This document shows, one piece after another, positions 52,521 through 61,764 of a DNA stretch of 64,000 nucleotides; the first letter of the stretch is position 1, and every line of letters begins with the position of its first letter. Below the pieces are notes generated by a model. It searched no databases. It was not told where the DNA came from and saw nothing but the letters and a program-made list of their open reading frames with translations. The position numbers and the translations under genes are program-made. The stretch covers positions 1,364,001 to 1,428,000 of the forward strand of contig NZ_CP087714.1 in NCBI RefSeq assembly GCF_039641995.1. Direction: 5' to 3'. This stretch comes from Geoglobus acetivorans (GTDB lineage: Archaea; Halobacteriota; Archaeoglobi; Archaeoglobales; Archaeoglobaceae).

Positions 52521-53849
52521 TTGAGCGTTGAAAAATACATGGATTATGTGAAAAAGCTACTTGGTGCTGAAGACCTCTTTGATAACCCGGAACCCCTGAA
52601 AGGTGTAAGGGTTCTCGAAGTCTGTTCGGTCGTTCTCGGACCTGCAGCCACTGACTACCTTGCAGAATTTGGTGCGGAGGTCATCAAATTTGAGGCTAGA
52701 AGAGGAGACCAGATGAGATATGTCACTCCATACGCCTACTTCTGGAGGAATTTGTCTCCCGGACTGCTTGAGCAGAATCATAACAAGTACTGGGTCGGTA
52801 TGCACCTTGGACATCCAAAAGCAAGGGAGCTGTTTTATGAATTCGTAAAAAAGAGCGATGTTGTTGTTGACAACCTGACTCCCGGCAGACTGTCCAAGTG
52901 GGGACTGAGTTATGACAGGTTGAGGGAAATCAATCCAAGGATAATACAGCTTCATGTTTCTGGATTTGGTTCGTGGGGGCCCTACACTGGCAGGACATCG
53001 TATGATGCCATAGCTCAGAGTGAAGGTGGGCTGGCGTATATAACCGGTCATGAAAGGAGAGGACCGTTAAAATCTGGAGTCTGGATTGCCGACTGGACGA
53101 CTGCGCTGATGTGCGCAATTGCAATAGTGGCGGCTTTGAACTACAGAGAGAGAACGGGAGAAGGGCAGTACATTGACTACTCTCAGGTGGAGAATGTGGT
53201 AAGATTTCTGGACTGGACTTGGATGTATGTTTTCAGGACAGGCGAGAATAGAGAGAGATGCGGCAACAGAGATCTGGCCATCTGTCCCTCAGACCTGTTC
53301 GATTGCAGGGATGGGTGGGTGGCCATAGCTGCATTTTCTGAGGATGAATTCAGGGGACTCTGTCAGGCGATGGACAGGATGGACCTTTATGAAAAGTATG
53401 CAGACCCACTTGAGAGGTTGAAAGACGAGAATGCGAGGTACATTCTCAGGGAGATTGCAGAATGGGCAAAAACAAAGACTGTCAGAGAAGTTGAGGAACT
53501 GGCAGATAAATATGGCTTTGCAGCATCGCATGTTATTGATGTTGAAGAGGCCTATTACAGTGAGCATTTGAGGGAGAGGGGTGCGGTTCAGTCGTATGAC
53601 GATCCGCTTTATGGTGAATTCGTCGAACCCTGTTATCCTCCGAGAATGGAGACCCCATCTAGGCTTAAATGGGGGGCCAGACCTATAGGCTTTGATAATG
53701 AGTTTGTTCTGACAAAGTATCTCGGTCTGAGCATGGATGAAATTGAGTCTCTGTATGAAGAGGGCGTGATTTACAGATGGAATCCAGATGTTCCGCCACA
53801 GTCCCCTCCCCCCGACTGGGATGGGAAGAAAGGTTTGAAATTCCCATGA
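52521..53849 (+). CDS. Family III (CaiB/BbsE-F type) CoA-transferase, subunit 1
   Basis: 442-residue CoA-transferase of the formyl-CoA transferase/CaiB family, moving CoA between carboxylic acids through aspartyl intermediates. N-terminal '[20 protein letters not shown]' (20 residues), catalytic Asp in '[12 protein letters not shown]', later '[12 protein letters not shown]'. The start is probably TTG at 52521: GGTGAT-TGTG-TTG has the same spacing as GGTGAT-TGTG-ATG at 44494; GTG codons at 52512 and 52518 lie in or against the ribosome site. Followed at once by a second family member, as in bbsE-bbsF. Confidence 0.87.
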   Translation: MSVEKYMDYVKKLLGAEDLFDNPEPLKGVRVLEVCSVVLGPAATDYLAEFGAEVIKFEARRGDQMRYVTPYAYFWRNLSPGLLEQNHNKYWVGMHLGHPKARELFYEFVKKSDVVVDNLTPGRLSKWGLSYDRLREINPRIIQLHVSGFGSWGPYTGRTSYDAIAQSEGGLAYITGHERRGPLKSGVWIADWTTALMCAIAIVAALNYRERTGEGQYIDYSQVENVVRFLDWTWMYVFRTGENRERCGNRDLAICPSDLFDCRDGWVAIAAFSEDEFRGLCQAMDRMDLYEKYADPLERLKDENARYILREIAEWAKTKTVREVEELADKYGFAASHVIDVEEAYYSEHLRERGAVQSYDDPLYGEFVEPCYPPRMETPSRLKWGARPIGFDNEFVLTKYLGLSMDEIESLYEEGVIYRWNPDVPPQSPPPDWDGKKGLKFP

Positions 53850-53859
53850 GGTGATGAAA

Positions 53860-55212
53860 ATGGAGGAAAAATCAATTACTGGTATGGCTCTTGATCCTCA
53901 CTACGCCAGGTTCATCTACTCGGAAACAAACCCTGATGACGTCACAAGAAAACCTGAAGCAGTTGATGACATGGTCGTTCTCGATATGAGTCATGGAAAC
54001 TATGCCGGACTGTTTGCATCCTCAATTCTTGCCGAGCTTGGGGCAGAGGTCATCAGGATCGAACCACCAGACGGCGACATCGCAAGAAAAATGACTCCTT
54101 ATGGAATAATGGTAAATGATGCAGGACTGGCATATCTGACTGAGGGTAGAAATAAGTTTCACGTTACGTTGAACATAGAAAGTGAAGAGGGTAGAGAAAT
54201 TCTCAAAAAACTTGTCAAAAAAGCTGATGTTCTAATTGAGTCCTTCAAACCGGGGTACATGGATTCTCTGGGGCTGGGATACAAACATCTAAGGGAAATC
54301 AATCCGGGTTTGATATACTGTGCGGTTAACACCTACGGGCAGTTTGGTAAAGATGCGAAGGAACACGGAAACCAGCCCGGATATGATCTCATAGATCAGG
54401 CAAGAGGCGTTATCATGTCTGTAACAGGAGAACCTGATCTCGATCCTGATGTCCCTCAGGAATACAAGAAACCTCTCAAGCATGGGAACTGGATGGGATG
54501 GTATGTAGGCGGAGCATGGGCGGCCTTTGGAATTCTCCTTGCAATGCTGCACAAAAGGAAAACGGGAAAAGGTCAGCTTATTGACACCGCTCCTCCTGAA
54601 GGGATGATGGCAATAGCAAATTACCTGATGCAATATTTCCACCTTACAAAGAAAAAGATGGTCAGGGCAGGGAACTTCGACTATGCCGTTTTTCCCTACA
54701 CGTATGTGAAGTGCAAGGATGGCTATGCATTCATGTCGGGGTTCACAGATCCAAACTGGGCAGCTCTGTGTGAGATTATGAATCGACCTGATCTGGAAAA
54801 GCAGTTCCCTACAATCAGAGACAGGCTCAATCCGGAAAATCAGCCCAAAATACAGCGAGAAATTGAGAAATTCACGATGGATTACACCTCTGCCGAACTC
54901 TTACAGATGGTTATGGAGTATTCAAGAAAACCAGACAAAAAGGGGACTGTTGTAACTGGCAGACTCAACGCTCCCAAGGAAGTTCTCGAAATAGAACACC
55001 TGAAGGTAAGAAAAATGTTTCTGAGACTTAAGGACCCGCACTATGGAGAGGTGCTGATTCCAAATTCTACGTTCAGATTCATGTCCAAGACACCCGGAAG
55101 AGTGAAGTGGGTTTGCAGGCCGATTGGAGCGGATAACGAGTATATTTACGGGAAGTATCTGGGCATATCTGGTAAAAAGCTTGATGAACTGAAAAATATG
55201 GGAGTAATTTAA
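53860..55212 (+). CDS. Family III (CaiB/BbsE-F type) CoA-transferase, subunit 2
   Basis: 450 residues, paralogue of the gene just upstream. '[20 protein letters not shown]' (20 residues) at the N-terminus, catalytic Asp in '[13 protein letters not shown]', and '[16 protein letters not shown]'. Both paralogues keep the Asp, so either may be active alone or in a heteromer. ATG at 53860 has GAGGTGAT four nt upstream; GTG and ATG at 53851/53854 are inside that site. The activated acid cannot be named from the sequence. Confidence 0.87.
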   Translation: MEEKSITGMALDPHYARFIYSETNPDDVTRKPEAVDDMVVLDMSHGNYAGLFASSILAELGAEVIRIEPPDGDIARKMTPYGIMVNDAGLAYLTEGRNKFHVTLNIESEEGREILKKLVKKADVLIESFKPGYMDSLGLGYKHLREINPGLIYCAVNTYGQFGKDAKEHGNQPGYDLIDQARGVIMSVTGEPDLDPDVPQEYKKPLKHGNWMGWYVGGAWAAFGILLAMLHKRKTGKGQLIDTAPPEGMMAIANYLMQYFHLTKKKMVRAGNFDYAVFPYTYVKCKDGYAFMSGFTDPNWAALCEIMNRPDLEKQFPTIRDRLNPENQPKIQREIEKFTMDYTSAELLQMVMEYSRKPDKKGTVVTGRLNAPKEVLEIEHLKVRKMFLRLKDPHYGEVLIPNSTFRFMSKTPGRVKWVCRPIGADNEYIYGKYLGISGKKLDELKNMGVI

Positions 55213-55256
55213 TTTCTATGTATTTAGTTTTTATATTAAATTAGAAGGTGATGTGA

Positions 55257-57182
55257 ATGGGTTTTGTATGGCATCCCCCAAAAGACCTTGTTGAAGGGAG
55301 CAACGTTAAAGGGTTCATGGAGGCTGAGGGTCTGTCAGACTACAAGGAACTCGTTAAGAAATCCACATCAGACATTGAGTGGTGGTGGAGCAGGGCAGTC
55401 GAGTGGCTGAATGTTGAATGGTTTGAGCAGTATGATAAAATCTACGACACGTCGAAGGGTGTTGAGTGGACTGAGTGGTTTGTGAACGGTAAGATCAATG
55501 TTGTCCACAACACTCTGGACAGACACAGGTCGGAAAAAAGGAACAAACTGGCATTCATCTGGCAGGGAGAGGATGGTGAGGTCAGAAAATACACGTATTC
55601 TGAGCTTTACAGGGAAGTAAACAGACTTGCAAATGCCTTCAAATCTTTTGGTGTTGGAAAAGGCGATGTTGTTGCGATGTATCTCCCGATGTTTCCTGAA
55701 ACGGTCATAACTCTTTTTGCAGCCATGAAAATCGGAGCAATTGCAATGCCGATTTTCTCGGGTTACAGCTCCACGGCGATAGCGACAAGGCTGATTGACT
55801 CTGAAGCAAGGGTGGCTGTTACCGCAGATGCAAGTTACAGAAGAGGGAAGGCAGTACCTCTCAAATCCGAGCTGGATAAAGCGCTGGATGGCACCAAGGT
55901 TGAGAAAGTTGTGGTGGTTAACCGGGCAAATACAGATGTGGAAATGGTTGAGGAGAGGGACATCTACTGGGATGAGATCAGGGAGAGCAGGAGATGTGAG
56001 ACTGTTGCAGTGGAGTCGAATGAACCGGCGTTACTTCTCTATACTTCGGGTACAACAGGGAAACCAAAGGGCGTTGTTATATCTCATGTCGGTGCTCTCC
56101 TGCAGAGCAGCAAGGAGATATTTTTCAATCTGGACCTCAAACCAGAAGATGTTTTCCTGTGGATAACAGACATAGGCTGGATGATGGGTCCGTGGCAGAT
56201 AATAGGCACTCAGAATCTCGGCGGAACGCATGTTCTTTTTGAAGGTGCTCCGGATTATCCGCAGAGCGACAGGATATGGAGTATGATTGAAGACTTTGAA
56301 ATAACACAGCTGGGAGGTTCTGCCACGGTCTACAGACTGCTCAAGAAATATGGAGACGAAGCAATAGGAGATCACGACCTCAGCACACTGAAAATTACGG
56401 GCAACACGGGTGAGCCGATAGACCACGACACCTGGATGTGGCTGCTGAAAAGTGTTGGGCAGGAACAGTGTCCGATAATAAATCTCTCAGGAGGAACAGA
56501 AATCTTTGGCTGTTTTCTGTTACCATCTCCAGTAATGCCGCTGAAGCCAGTAACCCTTGGATATCCGGGTTTAGGAATGGATGTGGATGTTTTTGATGAT
56601 GATGGAAATTCAGTAAGGCAGCAGATTGGATACTTGGTATGTAAGAAACCTGCTCCCTCAATGACAAGAGGGTTCTGGAAGGATCCTGAAAGGTACCTGA
56701 GGACATACTGGAACAGGTGGAAGGGAGTATGGTATCACGGGGACTGGGCCTACGTTGACAAGGATGGTTTCTGGTTCCTCTTTGGCAGAGCAGATGATGT
56801 AATCAAGGTGGCAGGCAAGAGAATGGGACCAGCCGAGATTGAGACGATAGTCAATTCCCACCCAGCGGTTCAGGAATCCGCCTGTGTTGGAATTCCGCAT
56901 GAACTTAAAGGAGAGGTGGTATGGGTTTTTGTTACCCTTAAACCCGGCCACGAACCGGGTGAAGGGCTTGAGAGGGAGATAACAGAGATGATAGTGAAGG
57001 AATTCGGTAAGCCATTCAAGCCAGAAAGAATCATTTTCGCTCCGGATCTGCCGAGGACCAGGAGCGGGAAGATAATGAGGCGACTGATAAAGGCCGTTGT
57101 GGCTGATGGAGAACTTGGAGACACGTCCTCTCTCGAAAATCCGGATTCACTGGATAAAATAAAGGATGTTTTGAGGAGGTGA
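55257..57182 (+). CDS. Acetyl-CoA synthetase-like AMP-forming acyl-CoA ligase
   Basis: 641-residue ACS-type enzyme activating a short carboxylic acid. The N-terminal cap 'WWWSRAVEWLNVEWFEQYDK' (20 residues) and length mark the Acs/propionyl-CoA-synthetase group; core 'LLYTSGTTGKPKGVVISHVG' (20), 'WITDIGWMMGPW', 'YHGDWAYVDKDGFW', 'GRADDVIKVAGKRMGPAEIE' (20), catalytic Lys in 'PRTRSGKIMRR'. Differs from true Acs around the acetate pocket, so the acid may be larger. GGTGAT four nt before the ATG. Its stop abuts the next gene's ribosome site. Confidence 0.87.
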   Translation: MGFVWHPPKDLVEGSNVKGFMEAEGLSDYKELVKKSTSDIEWWWSRAVEWLNVEWFEQYDKIYDTSKGVEWTEWFVNGKINVVHNTLDRHRSEKRNKLAFIWQGEDGEVRKYTYSELYREVNRLANAFKSFGVGKGDVVAMYLPMFPETVITLFAAMKIGAIAMPIFSGYSSTAIATRLIDSEARVAVTADASYRRGKAVPLKSELDKALDGTKVEKVVVVNRANTDVEMVEERDIYWDEIRESRRCETVAVESNEPALLLYTSGTTGKPKGVVISHVGALLQSSKEIFFNLDLKPEDVFLWITDIGWMMGPWQIIGTQNLGGTHVLFEGAPDYPQSDRIWSMIEDFEITQLGGSATVYRLLKKYGDEAIGDHDLSTLKITGNTGEPIDHDTWMWLLKSVGQEQCPIINLSGGTEIFGCFLLPSPVMPLKPVTLGYPGLGMDVDVFDDDGNSVRQQIGYLVCKKPAPSMTRGFWKDPERYLRTYWNRWKGVWYHGDWAYVDKDGFWFLFGRADDVIKVAGKRMGPAEIETIVNSHPAVQESACVGIPHELKGEVVWVFVTLKPGHEPGEGLEREITEMIVKEFGKPFKPERIIFAPDLPRTRSGKIMRRLIKAVVADGELGDTSSLENPDSLDKIKDVLRR

Positions 57183-57192
57183 TTGTGTGGAT

Positions 57193-58836
57193 ATGGGCCG
57201 ATTTATCGTGCCTGAAAAGACGTGGCCGGAAATTGTAATTCCTGAAGAAGTAAAAACTTACATCGGCGAGAAAAAGGAGATTAATCTTGCCGAAGAGATA
57301 CTTGACAGGAACGTAAAGGAGGGTAGAGGGAGGAAGGTGGCTGTTTATTTTGAGGACAGAAGGGTAACCTATAGGGATTTGTACAGGCTGAGCAACAGGA
57401 TTGCAAACTTTTTGAAAGGTGTGGGAGTTGAGAAGTATGACAGGGTTGGCTTCAGAACCAGAAACATGCCGGAAGCCATCGCTGTCAACTTTGGAATTAT
57501 GAAGGCAGGAGCAATTCCGGTCCCGCTGAATCCCATGTGGACAGGTAAAGAGGTTGCGTTTGTATCCAACAATGCTGAAATAAAGGCACTTTTTGTGAGC
57601 GGCGATGAAAGGACCTTCAGGGCTGTTGAAGAAGCGAAAAATGAGATGAAAACTGTTCAGACAATGGTCGTTCTTGATGGAGAAAAGGATGGTTTTGTTT
57701 CGTTTTCAGAGGTAACATCTGAAAGTGCAAGGTTCGACCCGATTCCTCTTAAAATTGGCTCCCCTGCACTCGTACTGTACACTTCAGGGACAACCGGACT
57801 GCCCAAGGGATGTGTGCACTTTGTTGAAAACGTAATCTCCTCAGTCTATCTTGTTGGAAAACACGTATGGAAACTTACGCCTGATGATGTTGTTGGCGGT
57901 CCTGCACCCGTTAGTTTTGCGATGGGTTATGGGAACGGCTGTCTGATTCCATACTTCCATGGTGCAGCAGCAAGCATCTGGCCAAGATTCAGTGTGGAGA
58001 ACTTCTTCAGGTTCGTGGAAGATCACGGAATAACAATTTTTTCGTCCCTCCCCACATCGTACCGGATGATTCTTGCAGACCCTGGTCTTGAGGAATACCT
58101 GGGGAAATATGACATCAGCAGTCTCAGACTCTTCACGGGAGGTGGGGAGGCTCTTGGAGCAGAAACCGCTAGGAAATGGAAGGAAGTTTTTGGAATGGAT
58201 ATTTACGAATCCCTTGGAGCAACAGAGATGCTGCACATATGCATTGCCAATGCCTGTGCACCGGTGCCAGTAGCGGGCAGCATAGGTTTCCCCGTTCCGG
58301 GCTACATTGCAAAGGTTGTTGACACTGAAACCGGAAAGGAATGTCAGCCCGGTGAGGTGGGCAGCCTGTATATCAAGGGTCCAACAGGAATCAGGTACTG
58401 GAACCATCCGTCAAGAAATCTGGAAGAAAAGCAGGTTAAGAGTGTGAAAAACGGATGGAACATTCTCGGTGATTTTGTCAGAAAGGATGAGAACGGATAT
58501 ATTTACTTCGTGTCGAGAGATGATGATCTCATCAAATCAAGCGGATACAGGATAGGGCCGGATGAGATAGAACACCCGCTGAGTCAGCATCCTGCAGTGG
58601 CTGAATGTGCGGTCATCGGTGTGCCAGATCCGGAGGGCATCCGGGGACAGGTTGTTAAGGCGATAGTCAGGTTGAAAGAAGGCTATCAGGCCGATGAAAG
58701 GCTGAAGGAGGATATACTGGTATTTCTGGAGAAGCACATAGCTAAATACAAGCTTCCGAGAATTATAGAATTTACAGACAGGCCGCTGCCGAGAACACCG
58801 ACCGGCAAGATTATCAGGAGGTTGCTGAGACAGTAA
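57193..58836 (+). CDS. Aromatic-acid (benzoate/2-aminobenzoate type) CoA ligase
   Basis: 547-residue AMP-forming ligase. 'LYTSGTTGLPKGCVHFVENV' (20 residues), 'SLGATEMLHICIANA', 'YGNGCLIPYFHGAA', 'VSRDDDLIKSSGYRIGPDEI' (20), catalytic Lys in 'RTPTGKIIRRLL'. The GATEMLH motif and size are those of benzoate-, 2-aminobenzoate- and related aryl-CoA ligases rather than fatty acid ligases; medium-chain or alicyclic acids remain possible. ATG at 57193 (AGGAGGTGAT ten nt upstream); GTG at 57187 is an alternative. Last gene of the plus-strand operon, convergent with the liv operon. Confidence 0.83.
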   Translation: MGRFIVPEKTWPEIVIPEEVKTYIGEKKEINLAEEILDRNVKEGRGRKVAVYFEDRRVTYRDLYRLSNRIANFLKGVGVEKYDRVGFRTRNMPEAIAVNFGIMKAGAIPVPLNPMWTGKEVAFVSNNAEIKALFVSGDERTFRAVEEAKNEMKTVQTMVVLDGEKDGFVSFSEVTSESARFDPIPLKIGSPALVLYTSGTTGLPKGCVHFVENVISSVYLVGKHVWKLTPDDVVGGPAPVSFAMGYGNGCLIPYFHGAAASIWPRFSVENFFRFVEDHGITIFSSLPTSYRMILADPGLEEYLGKYDISSLRLFTGGGEALGAETARKWKEVFGMDIYESLGATEMLHICIANACAPVPVAGSIGFPVPGYIAKVVDTETGKECQPGEVGSLYIKGPTGIRYWNHPSRNLEEKQVKSVKNGWNILGDFVRKDENGYIYFVSRDDDLIKSSGYRIGPDEIEHPLSQHPAVAECAVIGVPDPEGIRGQVVKAIVRLKEGYQADERLKEDILVFLEKHIAKYKLPRIIEFTDRPLPRTPTGKIIRRLLRQ

Positions 58837-58910
58837 TTTAAAGCTGAGAGATGGCAGGAGTGTGCGACCCAATCTTTCCACAATTTATTTTAATTTTTGA
58901 ATTTTGAAAA

Positions 58911-59576
58911 TTAAATGAACATCTCGCTGACTATTTTTTCAGCGTTTCTGCTTTCACCTGAATACAGAACCTTCCCACCTGTGAGAATGCAGATTTTTTC
59001 TGACATGGGGAATATTTCCTCTATCTCGTCGTGGGTGACAACTGCAATACCTGTAGATTTCGAATACTCTTCGATGTACTCAATTACCCTTTCTCTGACA
59101 TCTTTATGCAGGCCTTGAAACGGTTCGTCGAGCAGGAGGTATCTGGGCCTGGAAACAAACGCCCTCGCAAGAACAACCATCTGCCTTTCTCCACCACTGA
59201 GATTTCCTGTTTTTTTATCCTCAAGTGGTTTGAGTTCGGGAAAAAGGGAGAATGCATGCTCTGGATCTCCAGCTATCTTTATATTTTCTCCAACCGTCAA
59301 ATTTTTCGCCACCCTCAGTTTTTCAGGGGCGAGTGTTATGCCGAGTCTGAACCTTTCTGGTGGCTCCGTTCCTGTTATCTCCCTGCCATCGAGGATTACT
59401 CTACCCTCATGATCGACCAGCCCCATGAAAGTTTTGAGAAGTGTGGATTTACCACTACCGTTCGGGCCGGCTATAAGCACAATTTCACCCCTGTGGATTG
59501 AGCATGACACGTTTTCCAGAATTTTCCTGCCGTTCACCGAAACTGTGACATTTTCAGCCCTCAGCAATTTTGCCAC
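58911..59576 (-). CDS. livF: Branched-chain-type ABC transporter ATPase LivF
   Basis: 221 residues. Walker A 'GPNGSGKST', signature 'LSGGERQM', Walker B 'YLLLDEPFQGL', H-loop 'VVTHDE'. Last gene of a five-gene HAAT operon, overlapping livG by 23 bp. GTG at 59576 lies in the ribosome site; TTG at 59567 (GGGGTG six nt upstream) may be the true start. Confidence 0.9.
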   Translation of the reverse strand: MAKLLRAENVTVSVNGRKILENVSCSIHRGEIVLIAGPNGSGKSTLLKTFMGLVDHEGRVILDGREITGTEPPERFRLGITLAPEKLRVAKNLTVGENIKIAGDPEHAFSLFPELKPLEDKKTGNLSGGERQMVVLARAFVSRPRYLLLDEPFQGLHKDVRERVIEYIEEYSKSTGIAVVTHDEIEEIFPMSEKICILTGGKVLYSGESRNAEKIVSEMFI

Positions 59577-60192
59577 CCCTCATCTCGTAACATATATCTG
59601 CCACATTTCTGAGAAGCTTGGTTCTATGGGCGGTGATAATTCCATCCACACCCCTGCTTTTAATTCTCTCAACAAGTCTAACAACACGTCTGGCATTTTC
59701 AATATCAAGACCGGAGAAGGGTTCATCGAGAAGCAAGAGCTTTGGCTCTGTTGCAAGTGCCCTGCCTATTTCAAGAAGTTTCAGTTCGCCCTGCGATAGC
59801 TGCGAGGCGAAGCTATCGGCGACCTCATCGAGTCCGACAAACTTGCATATTCTGTATGCTGATTTTTCCGCTTCATCGTGGTTTTTTCTGAGCAAGGATG
59901 CCGCAACAATATTTTCAGCTACTGTAAGGCGTTTGAAGGGGCGTGGAATCTGAAAAACAATTGCAACACCCATTTTGACAAGTTTCTCAGCGCTCATGCC
60001 GGTAACGTCCTGCCCCTGGAAGATTATTCTCCCACAACTGGGTTTTTCGAGGCCTGCAATTATGCTCAGGAGAGTAGATTTTCCGCTACCGTTCGGGCCA
60101 TGGATCCCAACAAAATCTTTAACGGTAAGATTAACGCTCTTCAGCACGACATTTCCGTTGTAAACCTTTGAAACATCAACCACTTCTAACAT
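59554..60192 (-). CDS. livG: Branched-chain-type ABC transporter ATPase LivG
   Basis: 212 residues, shorter than the usual 240-260 LivG because it lacks the long inserted helix before the signature. Walker A 'GPNGSGKST', 'VFQIPRPFKRLTVAENI', signature 'LSQGELKL', Walker B 'LLLLDEPFSGL', H-loop 'IITAHRT'. Overlaps livM by 17 bp and livF by 23 bp. The substrate follows LivK. Confidence 0.88.
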   Translation of the reverse strand: MLEVVDVSKVYNGNVVLKSVNLTVKDFVGIHGPNGSGKSTLLSIIAGLEKPSCGRIIFQGQDVTGMSAEKLVKMGVAIVFQIPRPFKRLTVAENIVAASLLRKNHDEAEKSAYRICKFVGLDEVADSFASQLSQGELKLLEIGRALATEPKLLLLDEPFSGLDIENARRVVRLVERIKSRGVDGIITAHRTKLLRNVADICYEMRGGKIAEG

Positions 60193-61033
60193 CCCACCAC
60201 CTGTTCAGCCAGGGTGATATGATAAGGACGAGGGCATAAAGAATGAGGTGCGCTTCCGGTAAACCTGCAAAAGCCCGTGAAACCATGACAATCGCGTAAC
60301 TTCCCACCACAGGAGACATCCACCTTCTTCCAGCAAGCAAACTTGCTATGAAGGGTATCAGAGATACTTCTATTGAGAAAACCTCCGGAGAAACATGGCC
60401 GAAATACAGAATGTAGCATATCCCTGCCAGTGTTGCGAATATTGCTGAAATTGTGAAGCTGATAGTTTTGACCATCTCTGCACCGATTCCAATGCTTCTT
60501 GCTGCCAATTCGTCGTCCCTCACGGCTGCAATCTTCAATCCAAGTGGTGATTTCGAAATGAGGTACAATGCTATGAGGGTAACGGCAACTAACGTAGCCG
60601 AAAGCATGTATGCGTTCACTGTTCCGATTGATTCAAAGCTGAAGCCCTCCTCACCCCCGATGTAATGGCCATCGACCTTCACGACAAAGTAATGGGAAAT
60701 GTACCAGAAAACCACAGTTAGAATAAACGTGGCGAAGGTGAAACGTTCCCTACCGAGTTTCGAAGTCAGGAGGAAAAGGATCAGTGACAAAGTAAATGCT
60801 GGAAGGAGAAAAACGGGATCTATTGCAACAGCGTAAGCTGCGAGACCGAACGGGATTGAATGTGATAGACTGACCCATCCTGCCTGCCTTTCCAAAAAAA
60901 ACCACGAAAGAGTGAGTACTGAATATATCGCAGCCACCACGGCGGCAGACACAATAAATTCATTTCGAAGTACCATGGGTGTCATAAGAAGCAGCAGGAC
61001 AACAGGGACGTCGAGACTGTCCGGCAGTTTCAA
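60176..61033 (-). CDS. livM: Branched-chain-type ABC transporter permease LivM
   Basis: 285 residues, about 8-9 transmembrane helices, with 'AAVRDDELAARSIGIGAEMV' (20 residues), the family EAA-like cytoplasmic loop. Best start is TTG at 61033, overlapping the livH stop (TTGA) with GAGGTGGT four nt upstream; an in-frame extension to 61171 would lie inside livH and is rejected. Confidence 0.87.
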   Translation of the reverse strand: MKLPDSLDVPVVLLLLMTPMVLRNEFIVSAAVVAAIYSVLTLSWFFLERQAGWVSLSHSIPFGLAAYAVAIDPVFLLPAFTLSLILFLLTSKLGRERFTFATFILTVVFWYISHYFVVKVDGHYIGGEEGFSFESIGTVNAYMLSATLVAVTLIALYLISKSPLGLKIAAVRDDELAARSIGIGAEMVKTISFTISAIFATLAGICYILYFGHVSPEVFSIEVSLIPFIASLLAGRRWMSPVVGSYAIVMVSRAFAGLPEAHLILYALVLIISPWLNRWWDVRSG

Positions 61034-61764
61034 GCATACCACCTCAGGACGTAAATTAATGAAGTGTACAGCAGGGCGATTGGTAGAGTGATGATGTACT
61101 TTCTCAGTCCTGCATTTCCAGTCCATGTTGCAAGGGATGCTGTTATGACCGATACTGCCAGAACATTCCATCCCATGGATGGAAAAATGGCGTAGGTCGG
61201 AGCAAGAATTGCCCCTGAAACGCAGATGAATCCGGACGTGATTGAAATGGAAAGCAGTCTTATTTTCTTAGTGTTTGCACCGTAGATTTCTGCCAGCTCA
61301 TAGTCATCCTCAATAAAGCGCAGTTTGATGCCGTATGATGATGTGAAGGCCACTGCGAGCAGTATCAGCAGTACTGCGGAGAGAAGAGAGGCATAAATTT
61401 CATATATGTCTATGGTGCTGCTGAGCAGGGTGACATACTGGGTTTCGACCGTCTGATAATACGATGTTCTGAAGGTCATCCTTAGAGCCTCTTCCACAGC
61501 TATGGCGATACCGAGTGATACGATAGTCCCCTCTCCCACGCTTAACTTTTGAGTAATGGTGGCAAGAACTGCGCCCAGTGTGAATCCGGCTAAAAATGCC
61601 GCAGGTAATGCCAGGGACTGCTGTCCGGTGTACAGCAAAATATAGGCTCCAAGTGTGAAAATTGAGGAAAGCGACAGGTTGAGGATCCTCCCGAGACAGT
61701 AATTGACTAGAATTGCTGAAGCAAAAAAGGATAGAAAAATTGCAGCAGTGAGTATGGTTATCAT
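61030..61764 (-). CDS. livH: Branched-chain-type ABC transporter permease LivH
   Basis: 244 residues, about 8 transmembrane helices. N-terminal 'NYCLGRILNLSLSSIFTLGA' (20 residues) corresponds to the LivH G-x-N-x-A-x-G motif in a diverged form, and 'RFIEDDYELAEIYGANTKKI' (20) is the coupling loop. ATG at 61764 overlaps the livK stop (ATGA). Confidence 0.87.
   Translation of the reverse strand: MITILTAAIFLSFFASAILVNYCLGRILNLSLSSIFTLGAYILLYTGQQSLALPAAFLAGFTLGAVLATITQKLSVGEGTIVSLGIAIAVEEALRMTFRTSYYQTVETQYVTLLSSTIDIYEIYASLLSAVLLILLAVAFTSSYGIKLRFIEDDYELAEIYGANTKKIRLLSISITSGFICVSGAILAPTYAIFPSMGWNVLAVSVITASLATWTGNAGLRKYIITLPIALLYTSLIYVLRWYA

Noticed and set aside
61034-61171. 46-codon N-terminal extension of livM
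   Set aside because: Entirely inside livH; GAGGTGGT precedes the TTG at 61033 with usual spacing and a stop/start overlap.
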